From Parastagonospora avenae f. sp. tritici 18332-5 (Eukaryota; Ascomycota; Dothideomycetes; Pleosporales; Phaeosphaeriaceae): a stretch of DNA of 64,000 nt. The notes below the pieces were generated by a model, which was given only the letters and a program-made list of their open reading frames with translations, ran no database searches and was not told the DNA's origin. Position numbers and translations under genes: made by a program. The stretch covers positions 62,001-126,000 of the forward strand of contig JAFJTR010000062.1 of assembly GCA_022559985.1 (NCBI GenBank), read 5' to 3'. Positions 53,722-64,000 of this stretch are shown piece by piece (positions within the stretch are counted from its first letter, which is position 1; every line of letters starts with the position of its first letter).

Positions 53722-53877
53722 TTACCACTTCTCTTTGTCTCTCATGAGCCCTTCTAATGCATCGCGAGACATGGAGAAGTTGTCCAGGATCACTCCATGC
53801 TTCTTCTTGTACTCAAAGCGCGATCGGTACCTGTTGACTGCATATTTGTGTGAATCGTCCAGAATCTCTGTCCGCCT
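53722..53877 (-). pseudogene. Short orphan coding fragment
   Basis: About 50 codons read clearly as protein: TEILDDSHKYAVNRYRSRFE, then YKKKHGVILDNFSMSRDALE and GLMRDKEKW followed by TAA. Upstream the frame closes at TAA after a possible acceptor (GTTTAG), and the adjoining DNA is AT-rich and non-coding. So this is either the last exon of a gene whose 5' part has been lost, or a relic. The family is not recognised. Confidence 0.4.
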
Positions 53878-54462
53878 TTACTAAACAAGAAGGGTAAAGA
53901 TGTAGCCTAGATAAATTCAAAATCTTTTACAAAGCTAGATAAAATATCTTAAAGTGTCGGTTGACCGGGTATTGGATGTGTACGCCCGCAGGCGTACGCC
54001 AAAAGGTGAGCAGGCAAGATGATTCTGTTGATTACTTGACTACTGCCCTCTCTCTCCTTGCGGAGAAGGAGGGTTCTTATCTACATGTGGCCCCTTGGCG
54101 CACAGACTGTATTGAGCCGCAATTGCGCCGGGAATTAAGCCGTACTTGCGTACGGACATAAAGCCCTAAATACATACAGGCTTCTTTGTAAATTTATCAG
54201 CGCGCTCCTAGAGGCTATCAGATCACTTTGCGTATGTGCAGAATGGACACAAATATCAGCTGAGCCTGGCGGGTCTTGTTGCATTGAATTATGTAAAGAG
54301 ACCATCTGAAATGCCTCGATTTTGATTGATTATCTGGAGCCACTTATTCATTTCAATCTTGAGTTCAAAACCTTAGTCTTGCGCTCGGATCGGTCTTCTG
54401 CGCAGATCGGAAAGGGCATCAGTCGCGCGGGAAGGGCGACGATTGGCCTCAATGGCGTAATA
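53878..54462. other. AT-rich intergenic spacer
   Basis: About 585 bp. The stretch at 53880-53960 is rich in TAGATAAA-like words, similar in character to 8356-8560, and is followed by GTACGCCCGCAGGCGTAC, an imperfect 18-bp palindrome (53980-53997). No gene is supported. Confidence 0.35.
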
Positions 54463-55479
54463 TCACTTCGTAGTGGTACCGAACTCAATCTTCTTGAATG
54501 TGTCCCGAATCGACTGTTCCACAGCAGACCTTTCTAGTGTTCCAGTGGGCAGCCGAAACAGGCACTCATCACGAGTTGTTGTGCCATAGTTGTAGACATC
54601 AATTGACGCTGCAAGTTCTCTCTCCTGGAGCTTTTCGGACGAAAGAGACAAGTCCCGTATTCCCTTTGCCAGCGTGAATATCTCTGAGGAATAGCGAAAG
54701 GTTGATCTCGTCACCCGCAAGCTGACGTGCACGCCAGCAGGTAGACGTAGTAGCGTTTGCGAATGTTTGAACAGCACAAGAGGCTGAGATGATTGCGCAA
54801 AGGCAGTATACTCGTACTTAAGCTGCACATGCCGGAGGAGATTGAACGAGGAGGATCCGATGTGCCAGGGATCAACAGTACGAAACAGAAAGGCCTCACA
54901 ATAATGGTTCAGAGTGGCCAGCGGTACATACTCGATTAGGTCGCCATCAAAAGAGAAGGTCGTGATGCGGTAGTATACAATCGCAAGTTCCTTACGCGTT
55001 GATATATCGATGAGCTTGACGTCTGAGAAGTGGCCAAGCTTGTGCACACGTTATTCGCGGTCCATGCAATCTTGTTCGTCCAAAATTTCAGGAAATGTGG
55101 GTCTGTAATATAACCTCTTATTCGGGTCAAACATGCTTGATTCGATGTTCCGGATGCGAGGTCTGATAATGTAGCCGTAAATGATGTCCCTCAGTTTTTT
55201 AGGCAAGTTCTCCTGGATCTGCTTACACAGCGCAAGGCATTGGAATGCGAGACGTGGCTTCAAGTACGCTTCTAAACTTTTACGGCATCGGCCCTGCATT
55301 CTCTCATCGCCGTGCACTGATGGAAATAGATTTATGTTGAATTTGAAGTTGTAAAATGCGATAAGTCGCAAATTGCTACCAGAGTCAGCAGGTGCCAAAT
55401 CAGCGAGCGAACTCGTTGTCACGAACTGATATACGTAGTCGCGATGGATCTCGTCCTCAGACATTGCGCTCTCGGCCAT
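54463..55479 (-). pseudogene. Paralogue A of a three-gene array (LPxELRDxIYG family), in-frame TAA
   Basis: Exon 1 starts at 55479 (MAESAMSEDEIHRDYVY), and an intron of about 50 nt (GTTCGT...GTAG) joins to NLRLIAFYNFKFN. The family motif is FQCLALCKQIQENLPKKLRD followed by IIYGY. TAA at 55053-55051 interrupts after DCMDRE, but the frame continues open to 54463 (HKLGHFSDVKLIDISTRKEL, YRITTFSFDGDL). The sequence on both sides of the stop aligns with intact paralogue C (WYQSTTFYFD), which shows that both halves belong to one ancestral protein. TAA is one C-to-T step from CAA. The function is unknown; the motif recalls the 2EXR-type domain of fungal proteins. Confidence 0.6.
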
Positions 55480-56181
55480 GATGGGCGTGCTTGCTATCGC
55501 GCTCCAGCATGTCAATCAGTTCAGCGGCGGCACTCAAGGCGAATTTGCAGAAGCAAGTGAGGTGTACAAGCTAGAAAGAGTTTGGTAGTCTCCATGGAGG
55601 TGAGCGTTTGTCCGATAGTTCTTGGCAATGACGCACGCGCACGTAGCTGTCTCCTATACCTGCAACTCCGCGCTGTTCTTCAGGTGCGCGAGTCTGGCTG
55701 TGGTGAGTAGGTATCATTTCCCGAGACGAAGGCATCAGTCTAAAGTGAACTCCATCAGTTGCCTTACGTGAATTTTGTGACTGCAAGAACGCCCAATCAA
55801 GTGCTTATGGGGGCATTTGTGTGGTATCGAAAGCTTATCTTTAGCTATGCGCAGACTATCTATCGAGTTCCGGTTGGGAAAAACATTCATATTCTTAGGT
55901 ATCCTTCTGGGGACCTTGCTTAGCTTCTTTCTAATAGCGCAGATGAGTCATTGATAGCGACCCTCGTGAACTATCTTTGATCAAATCATGACGCATATTT
56001 CTGTTTAGTGCTATGTATCACGCAAGTCCCAAGACTATCAATTGATAGTTGTTGTTGGAGTTTTGATGCAGTGTCCGTCAGATTGACACGCAAAGTGGGA
56101 AATCTGTGTCAGGTTCGAATCCTTTTCTGATTTTCTGTCAGCGATGCTACAGACTCGTCGCGTTTGGTGACTCACTGTTTA
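55480..56181. other. Spacer between paralogues A and B
   Basis: About 700 bp containing the promoter of A and the 3' flank of B. GGTTCGAATCC at 56112-56122 matches a tRNA B box, but no tRNA fold surrounds it. Nothing else is supported. Confidence 0.45.
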
Positions 56182-57173
56182 TCATTGCGAATACATCTTA
56201 TCCACCCAATGCTCGACAGTGAGCTCCTCGGCCTTGACGTCGAAGCTAACTCGATCGAAATCATGGACGTATTCAGCAGCGACAACAAGACTATATCCCA
56301 AGTCTATGTACTGCTTGATGGATGGGAATAAGACGCTCAGATTCTGCATGTACTTCAGGACTCCTTCGCGTGACCATTCATCAACGCATAGATATAGCTC
56401 CGTTGTTACCTCACGTCGTAGTCGTACCAGCTCCCGTGGTAGGATGCCAATATCCTTGGGACGCAAGAATAATGCGATCGTGATCATGCGGACGGCTTGG
56501 GTTGGCAGAACACCGCAACCCCATCGGTCGTGTTGGAGGAATGTGTCAACATCCTCCACCGTTACGTTGAAGTTGTGCATACGGTACCACGATTCTCCAA
56601 ATTCTGTTATCGTTTAGATGTGTGTATGCCGGGTTTTCGATAGAGCCAACTCGGGGAGCCAGGGTCCAATAAAATGGACTGTCTCGCTGCAGTCGTCCGA
56701 TCTTCCTGACCATGGCCATGTCCCTACTATCAACTACCAGCTCTTCGTTGAGCTCAAACAGCATGCTGTACACCAGGTCTCTTAACTCTGGGGAAAGCTT
56801 TGCCTGCATCTTCAGACAGATTTCAAGGCACCGGGGAGCCGCGTAAGCAGCGATGTAGCCGTCCACGTCGTCTATCAATTTGAGCATCAAGTCTTCAGCC
56901 GATATCTGCGCCTTTTCGAATACGGTGAACTCGTCCTGGACGGGTCTCGCAGGAGGCCGTTGCCAACCGCATTCCGTAAAATCGACGGCTGTTCTCGCAC
57001 AGGATACAGCGCGACGGGCTCTTGACAAGTCTTTGAGCTTGACGCTAGCCCTAAGAACATATCAGCAGCTCAAACTCATTGGGAGCTTGAGCAGTGCGCA
57101 ATACATACGTGTTGAGGTAGGCATAGTTAATGTCGGGACCAATGTAGGCAACAATTTTATCCTTCATGGCCAT
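56182..57173 (-). CDS. Paralogue B of the array, model uncertain in the middle
   Basis: Exon 1 is 57173-57109 (MAMKDKIVAYIGPDINYAYL) and exon 2 starts at 57050 after a 58-nt intron, joining to TASVKLKDLSRARRAV. The family motif is PRCLEICLKMQAKLSPELRD followed by LVYSMLF, as in A and C. After residue about 150 the frame must change to reach FGESWYRMHNFNVTVEDVDT, which runs to the stop at 56182. A further intron ending CTAAAC...AACAG (acceptor at 56605) could do this with donor GTAGGG or GTCCAT. Otherwise there is a frameshift. The second part lines up with paralogue C only loosely. No function can be assigned. Confidence 0.55.
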
Positions 57174-58055
57174 TAGTCGGACCGAATCGACTCACGGTGA
57201 TGGACTACAGCCGAAATCTAGTGGAACGAGATCTTGAGATCATGTCAAACGCTGTCGTCACCACTCATTGAGTAGTCGCAAGTTAGCGCGGCGCGCTAGC
57301 AGTCAGCCTAACACGCGTCATCACATGACGTTACTACTTCACGGGCAAGAACGATTACAAGTAAAGGAATGAGCATATCAAGATTGATTTTGCTCCAAGG
57401 ATGTGTGTTTGACCCTCTACTTTGCACTCATTTGTTCAGGTGGGCAGTCTTGTGGAAATAGCCAAGGCGCCTTCCCAGTGTGTTTTCTGTCGTAGCCATC
57501 ATGCCCAATTCTAAACATCGCAGCCGCCTCGATAACTACGCGTACACGAACAGGCTTGTAAGCGTCCAGTATTCACTGACATCAATGCTGTGCCAATAAG
57601 CAAATGCCACTCCAAATAGTTACCACAAGTTTCTTACCTCCAGCTCCTCCCTCGCCATTTCCTTCCAAGCTTCCTGTCAGATATTACGAGTGGTGGGAGG
57701 TCCGGAAGCCGAACAAGGCCGTACAAGCCGACTCGATGCTACTTCGGCTGAAATAGTACGAGAGCTGTTGGTAGGGCTTCGCACTAGTGCTGAAAGGAAA
57801 TAACGATGACTAGGAATGCATTCTGTTGGGTGATTGTTCTTGACTTGATTTTACTAAGGAGGAGAACTACAGAAGAGATGGGCTCAGGGGTTCTGGTCTG
57901 AGCGCTGCTCGGACGCCGCGATCAGCGCGTCTGACCGCGTAGTTGAGATATTGACGATACTTGTGATCCGACAAGAGCATGTATATTTTAAGAGCGCTTT
58001 CAAGACAACACGAGACAATGCAGAAAAAATCATCAGTTGAATCTATTAGGTTGTA
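57174..58055. other. Spacer between paralogues B and C
   Basis: About 880 bp with the promoter of B and the 3' flank of C. No gene, repeat or RNA was seen. Confidence 0.45.
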
Positions 58056-59076
58056 TCAACAATCTGACACTTTCACACTCAAAATCTCCATCTCAACCTC
58101 ATACCCGTCATACACACCGGACAAAGCCACCTCGACGTAATGACCATCTTTAAGCAGGACATCTAACATCGGAAAGACGAGCCTCGCACGCTTCATGATA
58201 GCCCCAAGACAAGACTTGGGGAAATGGGTCTGGTATTGCAGTTCGATGTCAGTCTTCATCACGAGTTTGATGTGCGTACCGGGCCGCAAGTCGAATGATG
58301 GCGCCAGATTTAGCACGTCATTGAGCGCTTTCTCGTCGTTGTCCTCTTGTTGCGAAACCCAGTGAGAGCTGTAGTCGCAAAAGATCTCCAGTCCGACTAT
58401 GACATGTTTGACTGGAGGCTTCGTATCGCGATCCAAACCCCAGCAGTTCGTCCCCAATAATTCGCGTAGGCTCTCGAGGCGGTCGAAATAGAACGTCGTA
58501 CTCTGATACCACCATGTAGCCATCTCCCTATGGGTAGTAGCGTCGGCGAAGTTGTCATTGAACAGATGGCGGTAGTCCTTGAGACGGCATGCGTCCTCCA
58601 AATCAGTGGTCATCCAAACCGACATGTGTTCTTTTGGGCGGTCAGGTGATTCACTGCGCAGTTGACGTGTGATGACGCGGAGCTCCGATGCGCCCAAAAC
58701 AAATCCGTAAATGAGGTCGCGTAGTTCACGTGGCAGGTGCTGTTGCTGTGAGAGGCAGACGGCTAAGCAGCGAGGAGCAACAGCGTGGGTTACGATGTGG
58801 GCGTCAAGAGCGGCATTGAGGTGAGATATTCTTTTCCAGAGCATTTTCCGTTCTTCTATCACAGTATTGCCTGGGCGTCCCATATACTGGAGTGCTAGTC
58901 GGCGAAGAATCTTCTTGAGACAGTCGATCTTGCGGAGGGTGCTGGTTGGACGTCAGTACAAGGGCCGCTCATGACAATCTCTAAAAACCTTACCCATAGA
59001 CATAATCGCGACCGAGACCTTCGTCCGGCGCAGGCGACGCAGTGTCGGAGGGCAAGCTGCTCGGGTCCATTTCCAT
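58056..59076 (-). CDS. Paralogue C of the array, intact, 322 residues
   Basis: Exon 1 is 59076-58994 (MEMDPSSLPSDTASPAPDEG, ending RDYVYG) and exon 2 is 58941-58056; the 52-nt intron (GTAAGG...ACCAG) joins to TLRKIDCLKKILRRLALQYM. The family motif is APRCLAVCLSQQQHLPRELR followed by DLIYGFVLG, close to 2EXR-type motifs of fungal proteins. The rest is a mix of predicted strands and helices (REMATWWYQSTTFYFDRLES, HVIVGLEIFCDYSSHW) without membrane segments or catalytic motifs. It is the only member of the array with no visible lesion. It shares strand and spacing with A and B, consistent with old tandem duplication. Confidence 0.75.
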
Positions 59077-60230
59077 GGTAGGCGAGTTCCTCACGTTCAT
59101 GGACGTCGAGTCGAGGTGATAGTGTTTATCCAGGCAGGAAGATCGAGTCGCGGTACATACTCCCCAGTCGCAAAATGATGGCAGTGGGTGTGACAGAGAA
59201 TGCGGCATAGCGCAAGCGCGATGTCACGTGCGTCCCAACCATTCCGGGACCCTGGAGTGAAAGGACCCCTGTGTGCTACCTCCACATCTGTATATAATTG
59301 TTGATACGAGGTCAACACTCTGATGAGCTATGGAACTATCTAGTTCTCTCAAATAGGCACCTAGGTATGTCAAGCAAGAGCTACATGTAATGCAGCTAGA
59401 CTGCGACGATAATAGATAATATCGAATAAGAAGATTACACAAAGCTGCGAATACCTCCAGGAAGTCTTTTAACTTTCCCCAAGATTGATATAAATAGAAC
59501 TGTCTACACACAGGCGAGACATACAATTCTCCACGTGAAATGCTCGAAGCTGCTAATCTCGCCTTTTCTACTACGTGAGAGCTATGTTCGGCATTACATC
59601 CAAAGTCCGACATCATCCAGACACCCGAGAAGATCGCTATTCAATGCGACTTGTCGAATCCTGGAGGTCGTGAAGCACTTAAACCCTCCCTACGCGCTAC
59701 GACCGTGAATGACCTTGGAATATCGCAAGTAGAATTTCTGCGCAAGTCAACTACTGCCTAGGTAGATGTACACAGCAACAGCCAGAGCAAGAGCACGTTT
59801 GCAATATTTTCAATAAGGAAGATAGCGCCGCGAACCCAAACCCTACATACCTTCACGCGCGCATGCCCCACTGCCCAGCCCTTTTCTACATCTTCTGTAG
59901 TTACACTGGAGGTGACCTGAACTTCTCTAACCACCTTGACACCGCACACAATCACTGCCTCACAAAACCGCACCATTTCCGTCCCTGCACTCCTGAGCTT
60001 CACGAAGAAACCTTTACGACGATTGGCGCGATTGAAAGTTCGGTGTCCCTCTCCTTCGCAGCAAATATCAAACATACGTTCTAGTCTCACTTCCCGCCTT
60101 CGCTGTCACGCTAACAAAACGTGCGTGGTGTAAAGACATTAGAAAAGAGTTGTTTTGTGTCGAAATCGCGACGACGTGAGACGTGAGTCTGATGCCTGCA
60201 TCGATCAGGCGATTTAACACGGATTTAATA

Positions 60231-60245
60231 GAGAGAGAGAGAGAC

Positions 60246-60277
<32 letters not shown>

Positions 60278-60278
60278 G
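60231..60278 (+). repeat. (GA)n microsatellite, interrupted
   Basis: About 24 GA units with two single-base interruptions (GACAGA). Confidence 0.85.
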
Positions 60279-60433
60279 CTGTGGTATGCGCTGCATGGCG
60301 TGGATCGACGTGTATTAGCATCACCATGCATCCTTTGCATTTCAACGCACATCCAAAGGACTTCAATAACTCTCCCACTCTCCCGGGGTATAAATATAAA
60401 TTCGTATGTGGGTATATCGACAATGAACAACAA

Positions 60434-60459
60434 CTCCCTCCTCCCTCCCTCCCTCCCTC
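60434..60459 (+). repeat. (CCCT)n simple repeat
   Basis: About six tetranucleotide units, one of them shortened, 25-50 bp beyond the stop codon of the coiled-coil gene on the opposite strand. Confidence 0.8.
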
Positions 60460-60483
60460 ATCATATCACTGCAGCAGCGCCCA

Positions 60484-63400
60484 CTAGTCCTGCTCCGTAA
60501 GTCTCTGCGCCGTCCTGGAGCTCTCCGCAATGGCATCATTATTCAGCTCACTAAGCTGATTGAGCGTTTCCGTCATGGCGGCCAACTGCTACACTGTATC
60601 AGTTTCTAATCACTCTCATCAAAATTAAACCTTCACACTCACAGTAGCAACAACATCATTCTTTACGCCATTCCCATTCCCATTCACCTGGGCGCGAGAC
60701 ACAATATCATCATCTTCCTCCTCGTCTTCTTCCGCAAGTGTGCTGATATCGCGCTTCTCGCCGAGCGTAGCAGCGGCGCGCGCAACGCGGTCGCCGGCGG
60801 CGATGATAGCCTCCAGGCGGTCGATTTTGTCGAAGAGGGCGGCGTTTTCTTTTTCGAGGGGTTCGACGCGCGCGAGGTGTTTTCTAACTACCTCGCCTTT
60901 CATGGTCTCGATGCGGTCTTCGGCGTCTTGAGCGGCTGTGAGGGCTTCGTCGCGCTCGGATTGGATGCGCGAGAGTTCCTGCTTAAGGGTTCGGACTTCT
61001 GCCTGATTTGCTTCGGACTCCGCAGTGTCTTTCACGGCTCGGGATGACTCGGCCTGGAGAACTTCGATTGCTTGTTGCAGGCGCTTGACCTCATCGGCGT
61101 GAGCGTCTGCCTCGGCAACAGCCTTATCGTGTCGTGCCTGTAGATCCTGGTAGAAGGTCTGTTGCTCCGTATCGCCTTGCTTAAGGGACTCAACCTCAGC
61201 GACGTGGCTGGCCTGAGCAGCCTCCAGCCTCGCGACAAGGGCGTCGTATTTCTTCTGTAGCTGTTGGACGGCATCCGACTGGCTGCTTTCCATGCCGAGC
61301 ATGAGCTCAGATATGGCTTCCTCGTGGGCTTGGTCCATTTGAGCTTTCTGCTCGGTCAGATCTTTGTATGACTTTTGAAGAGTCTGAAGTTGTTCTTGCA
61401 GTGTTTGCACATCGTTGGAGTGTCCGGCCTTAAATTCGTCCTTCAGCAGTTGAAGAGCATCTCCGTGGTCCTGATCGATCTGAGCGAACTTTTGCTGCAA
61501 TTCATTGTAATTGGACTGCAGTTCTGCGACGGCTTGATCGTGTTGCTCTTTCAAATCCTGTTTCAAGAGCGCCACAGCGGCTTCGTGCTCGGCTTCAGCG
61601 GCGGCGTTCTGGGCAAGAAGAGCCTCGTACTTCTTGGTCACCTCGCTAAGGGTAGTGGAGCCGGACTCCTCCTTCGTCTCCAACTCGCTTCGCAGGGTAT
61701 CGATTTCAGCGTGCAACTCCTCCTTAAGGACTACAAGCTCGCTGAGGGCTGACTGTTTATCAGATAACGCGGCGGCCTTCTCCTGCTCCAACCTATCCGT
61801 GTCGGCTTGTACGACATCGAGCAAGGATGCATACTTTTGCTCGATCTCAGCTCGTTGAGCCTCAAGTGCCTTGTTGTGGGCTTCCTGCACAGCCAAGTGA
61901 TCTGCTAGCACACCAGCATGCGTCTTTTCAAGTTCAGAGAATTGCTGTGACAGAGCATCACGTTGGGTAAGCAGATTGTCTAACTCGTTCTTGTGGGAGC
62001 CTTCTAACGTGTTCTTCTCATCGAGCAGAGCGTCGTGTTTGGACTGCAGCTCTCCCAGAAGCTGTTTGGCTTCGCTGCTGCTATCCTGCTTCAACGCTTC
62101 GATAGCACGGGAGTGTACGTCCTCGGCGGTAGTCTTTTCCTCCAACAAGGCGTCATGACGAGCTTGAAGGTCGGCCATGATGGATTTGGACATGGCGTGG
62201 GCCTCCTCTGCCGCACTCTTCTCTTCTAGGAGGGTGTCGTACTTGTTTTGTATCTCAGCCAGCAGCTGCCTCGAGGCGCTGTCGGATTCTTGCTTGAGAG
62301 CGTCGACTGCACGGGCATGCGCGTCTTCGGCGGCGGTCTTCTCTTCGAGCAGTGAGTCGTGACGGGCCTGCAGGTCTGTGATGATCGTCTGTGACTTGGC
62401 GTGCGCTTCTTCAACGGTGGTCCTCTCCTCGGCTAGGGCGTCCAGCTGTGCCTCAAGGTCTTTCGCTGCAGTGGCGTCCTTGGTCAGGGCGTCAACTTGG
62501 GCGTGGAGCTCGGCCATTTCCTGTAGTGATTTCATGTGCGCTTCTTCCAAGGCAGCCTTGTCTTCTGCAAGTTGCTTGTGCTTGGCCAGCGCATCGGCGA
62601 GGTCTTGCGAAGCAGAGCCAGAGTTAGCCTGCAACTCTGACAGCTCCTTCTGCAGCGTTTGGAGCTCTTCGGTGCGCTCGGCAGAAACTTTCTCGTACTG
62701 TGCAAGAGCAGCGTTCTTCTCTTCCACCAAAGAGTCGTACTCGGCTTGGAGCTTACTCAAGCGGTCGTTCGCGTCTCGTTCCAATTCGGCTCGCATAGCC
62801 TCCACTTCGGCATCGTGCTCATCTCCTAGAGAACGCACAGTCTGCTGTTGCTTTTCAAGTGCCGCTTCTAGATCGGCTTTATGCGAGTCGGCTTGCTTAG
62901 TGGCTCCGTTGAGCTCGGCACGGAGCTTTGCAAGTTCAGACGCCTGCTGTGAGCTCTCCTGCTGAGACACCTGCTCGAGCGTGGTGATGGTCTTGCGAAG
63001 GCCTTCGGCTTCCTCCCTCAGCTGTTCGAGCTCAGTCGCATCGGCGCTCAGCTGGTCATTCATTGCATCCAGCTGTTGCGCAAGTTCGTCGTTCTCGTCC
63101 GTCTTGACCTTGATTGCTGCGTCATGCGCCTGTTTCAGCTCCTCAATCTGCTTGTGCAGTTCCTGTGCGAGGTGGGCGCCATCGGTCTCGCCCTGCTGGA
63201 GCTTCACGATCTGTTCTTGCAGTCCGTCGATCGACTTGACGTGGCTTGAAACTTCCTCCTCTTTGGCACGCAGGTCGTCCTCTGCTCGTTTTTGCAACTC
63301 TTCCACATTCTTCGCGAGCTCCTCTGCATGCGCACTGCGCGCAGCTTCTAGCTCCTCCGATGCTTCTTCGGCGCGCTTTTGCACGTTGGCCAGGTCCTCC

Positions 63401-64000
63401 TGAAGTTGCTCACGGACATGAAGGTGGGAAGCGATAATTTCGTCCTTGGCCGTGAGCTCATCGGTATGTTCTTGTTCCATCAACAGGACTCGGGACTGTA
63501 GCTCCTCCACGAAAGCTGACGACTCGGATGATTTGGCCGCCAGTGATTGCTCGGCGTTGTGCAGAGCCCTGCTGTGCTCTCCCTGGAGCTCTTCCAGAGT
63601 AGTCGTGAGCTCACTGATCTTCTCGTCGCGGGACTTCATTTCAGAGGTTGAAGTCTCTTCGAGCGCGGATAATCTCGCTTGGACATCTTCGAGGAATTTT
63701 CTTGCAGTGCCGAGCTCCTGGGTAAGTGTATCTCGCTCCTTCCTAAGGGACGCCATTTCCTTGGTGAGGGCTGCAATCTCGGCCGCCTGCTCGACGAGCT
63801 TCTTCTTCTCGGCATCCCACTGCTCGCCCTGGCGTTCCAGCTCCTCGTTGAGATCATCGAGCACCTGCTGTAGTTCGGCAGCCTTGGTCGCCTCGGCCTG
63901 CTTCTCCTCCTCCAGCTTCTGGCTCTGCTCTTCCAGCTGCTTCGTCTCCCGCGCAAACTTTGTGTTCATCTCATCGACCAGCGTGGTCTGTGCTGCGTCG
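60484..64000 (-). CDS. Very long coiled-coil protein, 5' end outside the window
   Basis: More than 1150 residues visible; the main exon runs from beyond 64000 to 60643. A last intron (60642-60586, GTGAGT...GTAGCAG) joins NDVVAT to LAAMTETLNQLSELNNDAIA and the stop at 60484. Nearly the whole protein is a Glu/Ala/Leu/Lys/Gln heptad coil (ELEEKQAEATKAAELQQVLD and similar). It includes two copies of a 67-residue unit starting DLQARHD (see the repeat entry). The end is acidic (EEDEEEDDDIVSRAQ) and Asn/Gly-rich. Such proteins act as tethers or scaffolds, for example Golgi/USO1-like, spindle-pole or septal proteins. Without the N-terminus no subclass can be chosen. Reading the opposite strand gives long Ser-rich frames, which are shadows. 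Confidence 0.85.
61975..62376 (-). repeat. Tandem duplication of a 67-residue coiled-coil unit
   Basis: Two adjacent units share DLQARHD[SA]LLEEKT[AT]AED, then A[VI][DE]ALKQ[ED]S and QLL.E[IL]Q.K[YH]D.LL[ED]EK, with a period of about 201 bp. Further weaker copies flank them. Confidence 0.7.

Larger units (their letters stand above)
59077..60483. other. Intergenic region with simple repeats
   Basis: About 1.4 kb between the start of paralogue C and the 3' end of the coiled-coil gene. It contains a GA-rich microsatellite (60231-60278) and a CCCT run (60434-60459). Open frames inside are due to these repeats or look random. Confidence 0.5.

Noticed and set aside
56112..56122. GGTTCGAATCC, a perfect tRNA B box
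   Set aside because: The surrounding bases do not form a five-base T stem or a matching acceptor stem, and no A box lies at the right distance.
62378..63403. Long plus-strand Ser/Ala-rich open frames across the coiled-coil gene
   Set aside because: They are the opposite-strand shadow of a Glu/Leu/Ala-rich coding sequence; their codon pattern follows the minus-strand gene and no start context or motif is present.
1..64000. CRISPR arrays, bacterial operons, insertion sequences or intact transposons
   Set aside because: No regularly spaced repeats, ribosome-binding sites, transposase or reverse-transcriptase motifs, or terminal repeats were seen; introns and gene families are fungal.

Overview
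This window looks like nuclear chromosomal DNA of a filamentous ascomycete (Pezizomycotina; a dothideomycete is my best guess, not proven). The signs are short spliceosomal introns of about 42-160 nt with GT...CTAAC...AG signals, and fungus-specific families: Zn2Cys6 and Yap-like bZIP regulators, siderophore MFS transporter, Ctr copper transporter, cutinase fold and proteinase-K-type subtilisin. Gene models below were spliced by hand. Exon ends were chosen so that the frame and the family motifs join, so distant exons deserve a transcript check.

Layout. 0-5.6 kb: Zn2Cys6 regulator, SDR oxidoreductase and a divergent DAL5-type MFS transporter, which looks like a small catabolic group. 6.7-8.4 kb: a decayed multi-exon gene. 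9.2-11.7 kb: a low-complexity protein ending in a (GAG)21 run, then a BUD22 ribosome-biogenesis protein. 12-20 kb: two secreted proteins, a six-exon bZIP factor, a secreted lactonase-fold (carboxymuconate-cyclase-like) protein and a mitochondrial acyl-CoA dehydrogenase. 21-23 kb: a glutamine-rich protein with an interrupted frame. 24-33 kb: a metal-acquisition neighbourhood made of a Ctr copper transporter and a ferric/cupric reductase back to back, a GPI-type cutinase-like esterase, and a siderophore-iron transporter. 33-46.7 kb: a GT31-like glycosyltransferase, a tRNA-like element, acyl-CoA oxidase, ten-exon sulfite oxidase, two membrane proteins and a secreted subtilisin. 48-59 kb: a decaying accessory stretch with several genes carrying single in-frame stops, an alcohol dehydrogenase, and a tandem array of three diverged paralogues. 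60.5-64 kb: a very long coiled-coil protein running off the window.

How parts may work together. The shared promoter of ctr and fre holds motifs resembling Mac1 copper-response elements. The region upstream of the siderophore transporter holds two perfect ATCWGATAA sites of the SreA/Urbs1 type. So copper and iron uptake genes sit within 9 kb, each with a recognisable metal-regulatory motif. The SDR/MFS divergent promoter contains a perfect TCGG-N6-CCGA inverted pair, typical of Zn2Cys6 factors, and a Zn2Cys6 gene lies next to it.

The most unusual pattern is recurrent: at about seven places an otherwise continuous protein-like frame is broken by a single stop codon. Each of these stops is one C-to-T change away from a Gln or Arg codon. 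This fits RIP-like mutation or recent pseudogenisation, with stop readthrough as a less likely alternative.
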